The notes below the pieces were generated by a model. The model was not told the DNA's origin, ran no database searches, and saw only the letters and a program-made list of their open reading frames with translations. DNA of 64,000 bases from Giardia muris. Lineage: Eukaryota; Fornicata; Diplomonadida; Hexamitidae. The position numbers and the translations under genes were made by a program. Of this stretch, positions 47,642-56,777 are shown piece by piece. How positions within the stretch are numbered: position 1 is the first letter of the stretch; every line of letters begins with the position of its first letter. The DNA lies in assembly GCA_006247105.1 (NCBI GenBank), contig CM016925.1:992001-1056000 (forward strand), written 5' to 3'.

Positions 47642-48658
47642 TTACTCGACCTCAAACTTTTCGCGGTCGGGCATGGTCACGTAGAACTTGTAGATGGACG
47701 CCTTACAGGTCGGGCATACCGACTCGCGGAGGCTTTTGTTCTCCTCCGAGCAACACACGAGATGGCGGCAGGGAAGGCAGAAGATTTTCGACTCAGCGCG
47801 GCTGAGCCTCATACTTGCGAGAGCGGAGGTCCCAGAAGTCGGTCCCACTTGGTCCGTACGGCCGGGATCGAAGATTGTTTCCTTAATGTCCTGTAGCTCC
47901 TTTGCCTGGACCGTCAGCATGCCCTTGAGCTCCTGAAACTCGTTCTCCTTGCCAGCCGCGAGCGACTTCAGATGGAGGATATCTGACTCGCGGGCCCTCA
48001 AGGTGTTACGAAGGGTGGAGTTCTCCGCCTGGAGCGTTAGGACTTGCTTCATCAAGCCCTCTGGATCGTCTATCATCTCGAGGGCCTGGTTTGCATTGTC
48101 AAGCAAGTGCGCCAGATCAGAAGCCTCTGCCTCCTTCTGTCTCAGCTTCTCTTTGAGGGTTTGGACCTTTCCTTTCAGGACGTCGATGGGACTTTCTTGT
48201 TCCAGCTCTTGACCCTCCGCATCAAGGAGCTTCGCGATCTCATAGTATCCACGTTCGGATGCGATCATCAACGCTGTCTTCCCTTCGGCATTGTAACGGC
48301 CCTGTTCGTGATCTTTCAATAGTTCGACTAGCCTTGGAGAACGCTTTGTTGTGGCTAGCATTAGGGCCGTCATCCCAGTCTTTGTCTGAAGCCCCGCTTC
48401 GTGTGGAAGGAGAGCCGTTATCAGTTCTTCGTTCTCCTTTTGTACTGCGAACATCAATGCAGACCAGCCGTCCTTCTTTTGCATCCCAACCTCATACTCG
48501 ATGAGAAAGCGCGCAACTTCTGTCTGGCCGTAGTTCGTCGCGATCATGAGGGCTGTCCAGCCATAAAGGTCCTGGGAGCGAGCATTGCGCTTGACAAGCT
48601 TCTTGACGAGCTCGAGATCGCCGTTCTGCGCGGCCTCCTGAAAAGCGTTCCAGGGCAT
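47642..48658 (-). CDS. Ankyrin-repeat protein with C-terminal RING-like zinc finger
   Basis: A 338-aa protein. Residues 1-150 contain about five ankyrin repeats (GWTALMIATNYGQ; GMTALMLATTKRS; GKTALMIASERGY). Residues about 155-265 are a coiled coil. Near the C-terminus is CLPCRHLVCCSEENKSLRES, followed by VCPTCKASIY. This fits the second half of a C3HC4 RING (PCxHxxxC...CPxC), but the first Cys-x2-Cys pair is missing in the preceding sequence. It may be a divergent or one-site RING with uncertain E3 ligase activity. The start follows GAAAAGAAAAAG. Confidence 0.85.
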   Translation of the reverse strand: MPWNAFQEAAQNGDLELVKKLVKRNARSQDLYGWTALMIATNYGQTEVARFLIEYEVGMQKKDGWSALMFAVQKENEELITALLPHEAGLQTKTGMTALMLATTKRSPRLVELLKDHEQGRYNAEGKTALMIASERGYYEIAKLLDAEGQELEQESPIDVLKGKVQTLKEKLRQKEAEASDLAHLLDNANQALEMIDDPEGLMKQVLTLQAENSTLRNTLRARESDILHLKSLAAGKENEFQELKGMLTVQAKELQDIKETIFDPGRTDQVGPTSGTSALASMRLSRAESKIFCLPCRHLVCCSEENKSLRESVCPTCKASIYKFYVTMPDREKFEVE

Positions 48659-48662
48659 CTTT

Positions 48663-48898
48663 TTCTTTTCAGTAAGTGTTCACACCATATCGTGACAGCA
48701 CCTCCCTAGAAGCTCATGTATCATCGCCTCTCCCATGGCCCGGCTAAGCGATTTGAAACTGATTCTTGCGCAATTTTTCTCTCGGAGGGTCGAGCCGTCC
48801 GCCCACGCCCTCAGGCCACCAGGCGGCGGCGTGGGCGGTACACGATCCGGGATGCCATGAGCCCGCGTAGCGGGTACCATACCCCCGGGTACACCTTC
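48663..48898 (-). ncRNA. Candidate structured non-coding RNA
   Basis: The 251-bp spacer between the ankyrin-RING and CFAP57 genes has no good ORF but strong potential RNA structure. One hairpin has an 11-bp perfect stem (48799-48809 with 48828-48838). A second arm pairs 48889-48895 with 48837-48843 (7 bp including two G-U pairs), continues with CCGGG/CCCGG, and ends in a CCCGC-TAC-GCGGG hairpin. The G-U pairs form only in minus-strand RNA, which suggests the strand. The remainder contains AGAGAAAAATTGCGCAAG and, more weakly, a C-box-like GATGATA (48725-48719) and a CTGA (48672-48669). I cannot assign an RNA family; the ends are guesses. Confidence 0.4.
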
Positions 48899-48909
48899 AT
48901 TCAACCACA

Positions 48910-51900
48910 TCATTCAGTAACCTCTGGGAGGAAGGCACCTCCGATGACGCTTCCGGCCTCAAGCTTCCGGATGAGGGCGCGGAGCCGTAGGATCTCCTGT
49001 TTCCGCGCCTCGTACTCCTCAAGAAGCCGCGGGTCGATCTTCGACTCTGCGTTCGAGTTGACCTGAGCGACATGTAGCTCGCGTCTGAGGTGGTTAATCT
49101 CCTGAAGCAGAAGAGCATTCTGCTGGATAACTGCGGATGTCGACGACTTCTTTGTCGCTCGGTTGCTGCTGAGCTTCCGCTCAAGGCTACAGATCGTCTT
49201 CTCTAGGTTCGAGAAGTTTCCTTCCTCCTTCCTGCGTTCCTTCTCGACGGTATAATCATTCTTCTTCGCAGTGAGTGCGAGGTGAGCTTGCTTCAATGCT
49301 TTCACGAGTCTCTTGTGTGTCACATTCTCTCCAGGAGCTGCGACAACCCGAGTATGGTAGTTCTGTTGTGAAGTTGGCTTTGCAGCTCCCTTCGGATCAC
49401 TAGCAAGACCTAGTACGCGCTGCTGACCTTGGGGTTGTCCCGCAGTCTTCGGACGAATGCCTCCCTGGCGAGAGGACGCTCCAGGACGTCCAGGCATCAT
49501 TCCACCAGAGGGACCGTTGCCCCCAACGCCTCCAAGACGTGGAAGTAACCCCTCTCCCTGACCATCGGTCTGACCCGATGGAGGCCCCATCACGATGGCA
49601 CCAATGCCACCGGCCGCTCCAACCTTCCCTGCACTAACCTCGCCTCCAAGTAAGAGTGCCAGGGACTGGGGCTTCGGCTCGACATCTTCATATGCGATGA
49701 GTCCAAGCTCGTTAATAAAGGGTTTCAGCTCTCCAATTCGCTTCTCTGTCACGGCGCTACTCCCTTGGACCTCCTGGATCTGCTTGGTGAGCGTTGCGTT
49801 TCGTTGCTCGAGATCCTTCTGGGTGCTCTTAAGCTGGAGTAGGGTTGTGCGGTAGGACTGTAGTTCTGCATTCATCTCATTAAGTCGAACCTTCAATGAG
49901 GAGAGTTGAACATCTCGAGGCTCAACCTGACGGCTGTACTCCCGAATCTTATAATCAAGAACGAACTTGACCTTGACGAGCTCGCGGATCTTCTTACGGA
50001 GCTCAAAGACACGACGCTCACGGTTAGCGATGGTATCATCGCGGCTGGAAATCTCGAGGCGGAGGTTACTTAGGTCCTTCTGTTGTGAGCTGATAACGGC
50101 TTTCACGTCTGCAATTTCCTTCTCCTTTGTGAGAAGCACTCGTTTCTGATCGAGGAGCTGTGACTCAAGCTCGGAGTAGCGAGCTTTGACGTCCGAGTTG
50201 TACTTCTCAATGTCATTAAGGTTTTGGCAGGCCCGCTGGATCCTTCGCTCGTAGACCGCCGTCACCTGATCGCTTTCGACGTACAGTTCGTTCTCGGAGG
50301 CATTAAAGAGGAGCTCATCGGCCTGGCGTTGTGCCTCGATATCCTTCTCTATACCTTCGACCACCATGCGAAGCCGGTTGAGCTCCGAGTCGCGCTTCTC
50401 ACACATATCGTGGACCAGTCGTTCGGTTTCCTCTTGAAAGTCCTTGATCTGCTCCTCGACCTCCTTGTCGAAGGACAGCTTCTGCCCCGCTAGGACTGCG
50501 AGGTTATCATTGATGAGGACGAGCCGACGCTGATATTGGCCCTGGAGCGCCTCGAGAGAATCCTTGAAGACGTTCTCGTTATTGGCGATCTGACGCTTTA
50601 ATAAGATCGCCTTCGAGTCATGTTCGGCCTCGATCCGACTATACTCGCTCAGATACTGCGAGATCTCGTCACTGGTCTGTTGCCTGAGCAGATTTATCGA
50701 CTTGTTGAACTCCGTGTCAAGGAAGGCCACCTTCTCCTCGAGCTTCCGCTTCGCTGTGGTGATAACCCCACGTGTACGGAGAATCCGCGCGAAGATCCCT
50801 GTGAGAGTCGCGCGTTTAATAAAGGTGGGGGTGATATGCGTATGCAAATGAAGTGGGTCTCCACCGGCAACCGTATCGCCTACTAGGCCAAGTCCCATGT
50901 TGGCCGACTTCTGCATCGTCGTAGGGCTCTTAGAGAGGACGATGGTACGCGGAGGAAGGTTCTTATTGATGAGAATGGAATAAACAACGCCGTCCAAGGT
51001 TCCCGCGAAGAAGCCATTGTTCGATGGGTTACAGGCGAGAGAGGTAATTGCGCCGCTTGAGACGGGAATGACGACCTCCTTGCTACCCTCTCCAGGCATC
51101 TCCCCATTCATCAGATTTGTGATGCTTCGAATGCTAACAAACCCGAACTCATGCCCAAGGACAAGGAAGTTCATTACATTGAGAGCACACATAACACGAC
51201 CCTTCAGAAACTGGACCCCCGTCGTCCCTGCACATTGGACACTTGACGTTGCGTTCAAGTAGTCGGAATACTTCTTGTTCTCCACGATGTCCGCGGTGAG
51301 TGCGGAAATCACACCCTCGGATGTAATCCCGAAGAAGAGGGGCTGCGCCGGTATCAAGCTTGAACTACTCTGGACGGTATTTCCGGCGGTTCTAGATGTC
51401 GTCGAGATGATTCCTTGTCCTGCCGCTTGGATCGAGCTACATAAGTAGAAGGCGGCTGAGAGTGGTGCGGCAGCGGTGAAATGCATTGCCCTTAGCATCG
51501 CCAGACGCGTCCGGGCTAACTCGGTGATATTGAAACGGCACGCACTCCCATCCGAACAGACGACAATCAGATCGTGGGCGTAGCGAAGAGGCGTGAAGTC
51601 TCTAGTGACGGGGAAAACGGCAACGATCCTCCCGCTGAAGTCTCCGATCTTAGTGATCTCCGTGCGTGTATAAAAATTATAGAGGTAGAGATAGCTTCCG
51701 GAGCCTGCGGCAAGGACTCCTCCATCGGCCGTGAAGCACATGCACTTGCAGAAGGGGATTGGGAACTGATGGATCCGCTCGACACGAGTGTTATACATCG
51801 TACAGAGGAGGACATACTCTGTGGAGGCGATTGCAAGGTAGTTCCCACTCGGATGGAAGATGCACGTCCCCACGACCTCGTTAAACTTCGTGCAGGACTT

Positions 51901-53511
51901 CTCCTCGAGGTACGGGGAGCTGAACACACGGACGACCCGATCTGTCGTCACTATCGCGACCGTGTCCGAGAGAGGACATGTGGAGATGGAGTAGACGTTC
52001 CCACTACTCATCGTCGGCTTGAGCAGGTAGAGCTCCGTGTTCTCGCTGGAGTAGGGGTCTAGTAGGAAGGCCTTCGAGTCCGCTTGAGCATCCTGGTCGA
52101 AGACGTCTTGAGAGGTAATGAAGACGGTCATATCGATAGGGTCTATCACCTCGCCCTGTAAGTATCCGGATGTCGAATTCGTGGGTTGTGGAGCATCTCC
52201 TTTATGGCTGTGGGACGTTAAGAGGCGGAACCGATCAAGGTCTTCTGCACGTTTGACTAATGTCTGGACACGTAACACAAAAAGGGCTTTGAAGAGGTCG
52301 GAGCTTCCAAGACAAATGGCGGCCCGCTCATTGGTGGTAAGGGCGACGGAATGGAAATGAAAGACCGGATTTGAGCGTGCCAGGTAGTGATCGAGCAATG
52401 CACTGGCAGAATAAGTAAAAAGGTGCGTGAAGACGCTATTCAGGTTCAGTTTTCCCTCAATACGTGCCGAGTTCCCATACACGACAGACGTCACGAACGT
52501 GCATATGGGGGATAGAAGGAGCCCGAAGACGTTTATGATCCCGCCGTAACAACAGGTCACCACGAAACATGCACTAAGCTCCTCGGCCTTCCGCTTCAAG
52601 GAGTCTGAAATCGCGTCGAAGAGCTTGACCGAGTTTCCTCCGAGATGCTTAAGGTCCTCGGTCTGCTGTGGGCCAGACGTGGGAGTCCAGAGCATGATCG
52701 TCGAGATACTAGGGCTCTTGATATTACTGCTCTTATATTCTCCGATGATGGTGTTATTGAACATGAAAACTAAGGAACCCTCCGTCGTACTAAGAAGGAT
52801 GAGACGGTCGTTATCCATTGGGATCTCTGGGAACTGTTTGCGAAGGGCGGGGTTAAGGTATACAATGTCCGTAAAAATCCTCTGTCCAGTGAGGATTCCA
52901 AGCCCCGTTGGAGGTAAGACACGCGCACTTGACTCACCAAGCTTGACACATCTGAGGGTGGTGCCTGAACAGATGAGAAGATCCTTTTGGGTGAGCTTCA
53001 AAGCTCGGAAACGAGTCAAAGACGCCGACCGCTCTCCAGGTTGAAGGGCATCATGCAAAAGACCATCGTAAGTAATCGTGAGCATGAAGTTGGGGGTTGC
53101 AGACTTGCTATTATTGTCATAGACGCGCAATGTGTAGTCTGGAGCACCCGTGATGACATAGAGACGCGTGGGGGTGATGAGATCTGCATAGAAGAGTGTT
53201 CCAGGAGTATCGGAAACGGCTAGTCGATACTTGAAACTATAGGTGATCGGTGCGGTTTTCTCATAGAGTGCGACACTCGTTCCATCGCGTCTCTCCTCAC
53301 ACACGAGTAGGAGGTCACGGGATTCAGTGAAGAGGTAACATGGAATGGCACTAAGCCCGCCTCCAAGGGATAGGACCTTGACAGTTGAACCATCGGTAAT
53401 ATTCTGGAAGACGATATGGAAGCCTGAGAGGTAGGAGCAGATTTCGTTGCCGAGGTAATATATGGAGGAGGCCGTAGTGGTACAGATCCCGAACGTTGAG
53501 AGTACTGACAT
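48910..53511 (-). CDS. CFAP57: CFAP57 (WDR65) homologue, flagellar WD-repeat/coiled-coil protein
   Basis: Cilia- and flagella-associated protein 57, an axonemal component linked to inner-arm dyneins. The 1533-aa protein has an N-terminal half of beta-propeller WD-like repeats (to about residue 860; for example VSDTPGTLFYADLITPTRLY). Long coiled coils follow. Near residue 1180 FVLDYKIREYSRQVEPRD matches the highly typical CFAP57 stretch FVLDYKIKELKRQIEPRE. Near the end, QQNALLLQEINHLRRELHVA matches QENVSLIKEINELRREL. A Gly/Pro-rich insert (about 1330-1400) is unusual. ATG 53511 follows an A8 tract (CCCCAAAAAAAAGAC); the frame is open further upstream only from a TTG codon. Confidence 0.9.
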   Translation of the reverse strand: MSVLSTFGICTTTASSIYYLGNEICSYLSGFHIVFQNITDGSTVKVLSLGGGLSAIPCYLFTESRDLLLVCEERRDGTSVALYEKTAPITYSFKYRLAVSDTPGTLFYADLITPTRLYVITGAPDYTLRVYDNNSKSATPNFMLTITYDGLLHDALQPGERSASLTRFRALKLTQKDLLICSGTTLRCVKLGESSARVLPPTGLGILTGQRIFTDIVYLNPALRKQFPEIPMDNDRLILLSTTEGSLVFMFNNTIIGEYKSSNIKSPSISTIMLWTPTSGPQQTEDLKHLGGNSVKLFDAISDSLKRKAEELSACFVVTCCYGGIINVFGLLLSPICTFVTSVVYGNSARIEGKLNLNSVFTHLFTYSASALLDHYLARSNPVFHFHSVALTTNERAAICLGSSDLFKALFVLRVQTLVKRAEDLDRFRLLTSHSHKGDAPQPTNSTSGYLQGEVIDPIDMTVFITSQDVFDQDAQADSKAFLLDPYSSENTELYLLKPTMSSGNVYSISTCPLSDTVAIVTTDRVVRVFSSPYLEEKSCTKFNEVVGTCIFHPSGNYLAIASTEYVLLCTMYNTRVERIHQFPIPFCKCMCFTADGGVLAAGSGSYLYLYNFYTRTEITKIGDFSGRIVAVFPVTRDFTPLRYAHDLIVVCSDGSACRFNITELARTRLAMLRAMHFTAAAPLSAAFYLCSSIQAAGQGIISTTSRTAGNTVQSSSSLIPAQPLFFGITSEGVISALTADIVENKKYSDYLNATSSVQCAGTTGVQFLKGRVMCALNVMNFLVLGHEFGFVSIRSITNLMNGEMPGEGSKEVVIPVSSGAITSLACNPSNNGFFAGTLDGVVYSILINKNLPPRTIVLSKSPTTMQKSANMGLGLVGDTVAGGDPLHLHTHITPTFIKRATLTGIFARILRTRGVITTAKRKLEEKVAFLDTEFNKSINLLRQQTSDEISQYLSEYSRIEAEHDSKAILLKRQIANNENVFKDSLEALQGQYQRRLVLINDNLAVLAGQKLSFDKEVEEQIKDFQEETERLVHDMCEKRDSELNRLRMVVEGIEKDIEAQRQADELLFNASENELYVESDQVTAVYERRIQRACQNLNDIEKYNSDVKARYSELESQLLDQKRVLLTKEKEIADVKAVISSQQKDLSNLRLEISSRDDTIANRERRVFELRKKIRELVKVKFVLDYKIREYSRQVEPRDVQLSSLKVRLNEMNAELQSYRTTLLQLKSTQKDLEQRNATLTKQIQEVQGSSAVTEKRIGELKPFINELGLIAYEDVEPKPQSLALLLGGEVSAGKVGAAGGIGAIVMGPPSGQTDGQGEGLLPRLGGVGGNGPSGGMMPGRPGASSRQGGIRPKTAGQPQGQQRVLGLASDPKGAAKPTSQQNYHTRVVAAPGENVTHKRLVKALKQAHLALTAKKNDYTVEKERRKEEGNFSNLEKTICSLERKLSSNRATKKSSTSAVIQQNALLLQEINHLRRELHVAQVNSNAESKIDPRLLEEYEARKQEILRLRALIRKLEAGSVIGGAFLPEVTE

Positions 53512-53649
53512 GTCTTTTTTTTGGGGATGAGAAACTAAAGATTCCTGATCAGACACGGTAGAAAAGGAGAAGAGGGGATCGATAGGAATGATCATTCCCA
53601 TGTTAGATGGAAGGATTCTCAATAGGGGGACTGAAAGAAAAAGTGAGCG
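53512..53649. promoter_or_regulatory. Divergent spacer between CFAP57 and MED31
   Basis: This 138-bp stretch has an A8 tract next to the CFAP57 start (minus strand) and GAAAGAAAAAG shortly before the MED31 start (plus strand). These are likely two separate initiators. No ORF is convincing here. Confidence 0.45.
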
Positions 53650-53973
53650 ATGACCGAAGAGTCACGGGAGCGATTAGCGTTGGATTTGGAGTTCGTCAAC
53701 CTTCTGGCGATCCCCGAGTACGTTCAGGCGTTGGCGGACGCCGAGTACTTCAAGGACGAGCGGTTTCTGACGTATCTGCAATATCTTCAATACTTCCGGC
53801 ATTTACCATACGTACGTCTTCTGAGATATCCGCGCTCCCTCTTCATGCTGGAGCACCTGCTTGACCCCGCATTCCGGGCGACCCTGAACGAGCCCGTAAC
53901 CGAGCTCTCCAACCATAGCCGCCTGGACTTCTATCGGATTCAATTCATGCTGGATACCATTCAGCCGGAGTGA
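53650..53973 (+). CDS. MED31: Mediator subunit MED31
   Basis: Middle-module subunit of Mediator (Soh1 family), which supports RNA polymerase II initiation. The 107-aa protein matches the family almost over its full length: LDLEFVNLLAIPEYVQALAD, YFKDERFLTYLQYLQYFRHL, PYVRLLRYPRSLFMLEHL, then HSRLDFYRIQFM. This follows the MED31 order LEFVQCLANPNYL - YFKDxxFVNYLKYLxYW - PEYxKYLxYPxCLxML. Length is typical. It is tightly linked to IMP3: the TGA stop is embedded in AGTGAA and the IMP3 ATG comes 3 bp later. Together with a MED6-like gene at 18509 it supports a working Mediator in this organism. Confidence 0.93.
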   Translation: MTEESRERLALDLEFVNLLAIPEYVQALADAEYFKDERFLTYLQYLQYFRHLPYVRLLRYPRSLFMLEHLLDPAFRATLNEPVTELSNHSRLDFYRIQFMLDTIQPE

Positions 53974-53974
53974 A
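53969..53974 (+). terminator. Poly(A) signal AGTGAA containing the MED31 stop codon
   Basis: GAGTGAAAAATG merges the MED31 stop (TGA, 53971-53973), an AGTRAA signal and the A-rich initiator of IMP3 (ATG at 53977). Cleavage at the usual distance would lie inside the IMP3 coding sequence. Confidence 0.6.
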
Positions 53975-53976
53975 AA

Positions 53977-54531
53977 ATGCGTTCCTTAAGGTACCACGAG
54001 GCGAAACTATTGAAGAAGGCGAGCCTCTACGATTGGAAGGGGGAGCACGCCATCCCCGACCACGTCATCTTGCGGCGGAATGGGATCACCGAACGGAAGG
54101 AGTTAATAGTATATCGCAGGACCATAGCCAAGATACAAGAGATGGTCAGACTGCTGGTTCAGTTGCCCCAGGATAACCGCGTCCGTGTCGAGCTGTCACG
54201 CAGGCTGACGCGCGTGCTATATGACATGGGAGTCATCAATAACGTCAGCGCGACTTTACTCGACCTTCGAGATATCAAGTCGCAAGCCTTCCTGGATAGA
54301 CGCTTGCCTTGTGTCATGTTGCGCCTCAAGATGGCGGAGTCCATTGAGGATGCCGTTAGGTATGTACGTCAAGGACATGTCCGCGTTGGTCCCAACGTCA
54401 TCTCGGAGCCATCCCATCACGTAGTTAGAGCGCATGAGGACTTCGTCACCTGGACTAGCAACTCGACGATCAAGCGGAAGATCCTGCGCTATGCCGACTC
54501 TATCGACACCTACGACCTGCTTGGGATGTGA
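53977..54531 (+). CDS. IMP3: U3 snoRNP protein IMP3
   Basis: Nucleolar protein of the small-subunit processome that helps U3 snoRNA pair with pre-18S rRNA. The 184-aa protein follows IMP3 closely: MRSLRYHEAKLLKKASLYDW at the N-terminus, then an S4-type RNA-binding domain with LPCVMLRLKMAESIEDAVRY and VRQGHVRVGPNVISEP, and the tail EDFVTWTSNSTIKRKILRY. The alignable order and length match the eukaryotic protein (about 184 aa in human). The start is 3 bp after the MED31 stop. The gene converges with the CDK gene (67-bp spacer rich in pyrimidines). Confidence 0.95.
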   Translation: MRSLRYHEAKLLKKASLYDWKGEHAIPDHVILRRNGITERKELIVYRRTIAKIQEMVRLLVQLPQDNRVRVELSRRLTRVLYDMGVINNVSATLLDLRDIKSQAFLDRRLPCVMLRLKMAESIEDAVRYVRQGHVRVGPNVISEPSHHVVRAHEDFVTWTSNSTIKRKILRYADSIDTYDLLGM

Positions 54532-54598
54532 TGGTGATATCCCTTCCTTCCCTTTCCTTTCCTCTTCGTCGCATCTACCCTCTACTCACTGCCACGCC

Positions 54599-55642
54599 TC
54601 AGGCGTCCTTGTCGGCGAACCACGGGTGATGTAAAGCCTCCTCGCACGAGATACGTTGCGACGGATTGAGACACATCATCTTATAGAAGAGATCCTTCCC
54701 TTGATCGTCAACGACGATGTCGACCTCGACCCGTTGCCGGTCGGGATTGTTCAGGGCGCCCAGATCGATCGCCTGGTTCGTCCCGACGAAGCTAGACCAG
54801 CCTGGCAGGACCGAGATCTCTCTGACCGAGGCTGGGCCGGTATAGAAGTAACTGAAGGCCTGCTGGAGCAGGTCGAAATCCTTCCGAACTTGAAAGAGGG
54901 CCTTACGATTAGCCAAGAAATACATGATGCACCCTGTCGACCAGACGTCAACTGCGGTCGAATAACTCTTTGAGGAGAGGATCAGTTCCGGTGCGCGGTA
55001 CCATAGGGAGACCACGTTAGCGGAGATCGACGTGACGTTGATCCCGTAAGAGCGGGCAAGCCCGAAATCTGTAAGCTTGAGGATGCAATCGTCGGCTTCA
55101 GGCCTAGGTTCCGTCCTGGTTTGGGCAAAGTTCAGGCCTGTATCCCCCTCCCCATTCGCTTGGATGTGCGGGAACTTCAGGAGGAGGTTGTTTGGTTTGA
55201 TATCTCGATGCAGTATCTCGTTCTTATGCACTACGTTCAGCCCGTTAAGAAGCTGATACATCAGCCTCTTGATCTGGCGCTGGGAGAGGACGTTCGTCTT
55301 CAAGTACTGGTCAAGATCAATGGAGCAGTACTCAAACACCAGGAAGATATTGCTCAAGTCGTAGATGACATCTATGAGGTTGATGATGTTTGCGGCCCCG
55401 AGATCGTGAAGGATCCCCTGCTCGACCATCTCCCGTTGTCTCGTGTTGAGAGCCTTAAGAATTGCAACTTCCCGAAGGGTTGTGGCAGGAACGCCCTTGG
55501 ATGACGAGTCCATCTTGATCCGCTTGACGGCCAGGAGCTGGTCTCCGTACGCGCACTTGCAGACCGTCCCATACGTCCCCTCCCCGATCTGCTCGATGAA
55601 GACATAGTCATTGGGGAGCGCATGCGGTTGTGGTGCCGACAT
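54599..55642 (-). CDS. Cyclin-dependent protein kinase (CDK-like)
   Basis: Ser/Thr kinase of the CMGC group, 347 aa. It has the Gly loop IGEGTYGTV, catalytic Lys40 (AVKRIK), a C-helix VPATTLREVAIL in place of PSTAIRE (Glu58), HRDIKPNN (Asp147), DFGLAR (192-197), and an activation loop SISANVVSLWYRAPE with Ser207 at the usual phospho-Thr position. VDVWSTGCIMYFLANRKALF is typical of CDKs. A ~30-aa insert lies between NNLLL and the DFG. All catalytic residues are present, so it should be active once bound by a cyclin; a Pho80-type cyclin gene lies 1.2 kb away. ATG 55642 directly follows an A7 tract. Confidence 0.92.
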   Translation of the reverse strand: MSAPQPHALPNDYVFIEQIGEGTYGTVCKCAYGDQLLAVKRIKMDSSSKGVPATTLREVAILKALNTRQREMVEQGILHDLGAANIINLIDVIYDLSNIFLVFEYCSIDLDQYLKTNVLSQRQIKRLMYQLLNGLNVVHKNEILHRDIKPNNLLLKFPHIQANGEGDTGLNFAQTRTEPRPEADDCILKLTDFGLARSYGINVTSISANVVSLWYRAPELILSSKSYSTAVDVWSTGCIMYFLANRKALFQVRKDFDLLQQAFSYFYTGPASVREISVLPGWSSFVGTNQAIDLGALNNPDRQRVEVDIVVDDQGKDLFYKMMCLNPSQRISCEEALHHPWFADKDA

Positions 55643-55651
55643 TTTTTTTGG
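55643..55651. promoter_or_regulatory. 9-bp divergent spacer, probable bidirectional initiator
   Basis: Only TTTTTTTGG separates the CDK start codon (minus strand) from the ATG of the plus-strand gene at 55652. On the minus strand it supplies A7 directly before the ATG. Any upstream elements of each gene must lie in the coding sequence of the other. Confidence 0.5.
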
Positions 55652-56698
55652 ATGGCCTCCACATACCCTCAAGAGCTTGATTTGACCCCATATGAGCGCT
55701 TCATCCCCCTTCTCAACCATCCCGCTCATTATGGGTCAGTTGATGCTTTAACACCCGAAGGATTCAGATTTCGTCAACAACGATTCACGAAGCTTTTGGA
55801 CGAACAAGAAGCCTTGGCTTATGGCCGCTCGGTGCAAGGAAGACTGGGTGTGGGGTCGGCTCTTCTTGATGCCCAGGACATTGCCGCCATCTCTGGGCTT
55901 CAGAAAGAGGCTATGGATGCCATGGTCGATTTCTCTCGCACTCGACTGCTTGAGTCACATGCATCAATGCCTCCTGAGGTCCCTGCCGGCTGGGTTGGTC
56001 CTCCACGAGACCCTGCTAAGGTCTGTCAAACTTCTGGCTTAGTCAAGTCGAAAGCAGATTCTCAAAGGCGTGTTGTTGAGACCATTCAGCTTGCCGACCC
56101 ACCCTTTGGACCAATTGAGCCAGTACTTGAGGAGGAGCTTGAGTTAGAGGTCCCATCTTTTCGTCCCACCCCAGCCTCGTTGATGGAACTACATCTTGAC
56201 CGTCTGCAGCGCTTCAAGAACGCCGTCAATACGGTTGTCATCAGAAATAGGGCGACCTATGCCCTTGGGAAGATACAGGAGGCATACGGGCGATCGTTAC
56301 CACTGTATCAGCGCAGGCTTTTCAACGAGCGACGAAGACCCGACGTCAACAACTACGCCGTGAAGCTTGCGGCGGAGCTCGTCGCCCCCGAGGCCGACTC
56401 GGGTCGGATCGATGCTTATCGGGTTTATCAGGACTTCCTTAGGACGTTCTGCCCTGAGGCAGTCACTCAGGAGGTCACCATCGCTCAGTCCAGCTCCGTC
56501 GCCTTCGTCCCCTTCTCCATCTGCACACGAGAACCGGCCCTCGTCTATGCAGACGAGCAAAAGACTTGCTATGAAAAATGCCTTCCCGAACTTCCCGTCT
56601 ATCAATTCGTCGCCCCAGATAACTGTCTGGATACGTTGAGGGTTGATAGGGAACAGGTCGTGGGAAGACAACAAAGTTTACTCCAACAGTTCTTCTGA
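55652..56698 (+). CDS. Unknown 348-aa protein
   Basis: No family is firmly recognised. The N-terminus (FIPLLNHPAHYGSVDALTPE) and a basic helix LDRLQRFKNAVNTVVIRNRA (about residues 187-206), followed by a Pro- and Val-rich C-terminal part, faintly recall axonemal proteins of the CFAP221 type. This is a weak impression only. A longer frame starts at 55622, within the CDK coding region; ATG 55652 is preferred because it lies just after the TTTTTTTGG spacer. The 3' end is convergent with the cyclin gene, 114 bp away. Confidence 0.6.
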   Translation: MASTYPQELDLTPYERFIPLLNHPAHYGSVDALTPEGFRFRQQRFTKLLDEQEALAYGRSVQGRLGVGSALLDAQDIAAISGLQKEAMDAMVDFSRTRLLESHASMPPEVPAGWVGPPRDPAKVCQTSGLVKSKADSQRRVVETIQLADPPFGPIEPVLEEELELEVPSFRPTPASLMELHLDRLQRFKNAVNTVVIRNRATYALGKIQEAYGRSLPLYQRRLFNERRRPDVNNYAVKLAAELVAPEADSGRIDAYRVYQDFLRTFCPEAVTQEVTIAQSSSVAFVPFSICTREPALVYADEQKTCYEKCLPELPVYQFVAPDNCLDTLRVDREQVVGRQQSLLQQFF

Positions 56699-56777
56699 AT
56701 GAGCGAATAAGCCAGGGGGGGCACGTCCTCGCTAGTCATCAGAATTGATTGACAACTAACACGATTAGGATGATAGG

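Noticed and set aside
48663..48690. U1-like ACTTACTG on the minus strand
   Set aside because: It lies at the 3' side of the candidate RNA, not at a 5' end, and lacks U1 context. Too short to mean anything.
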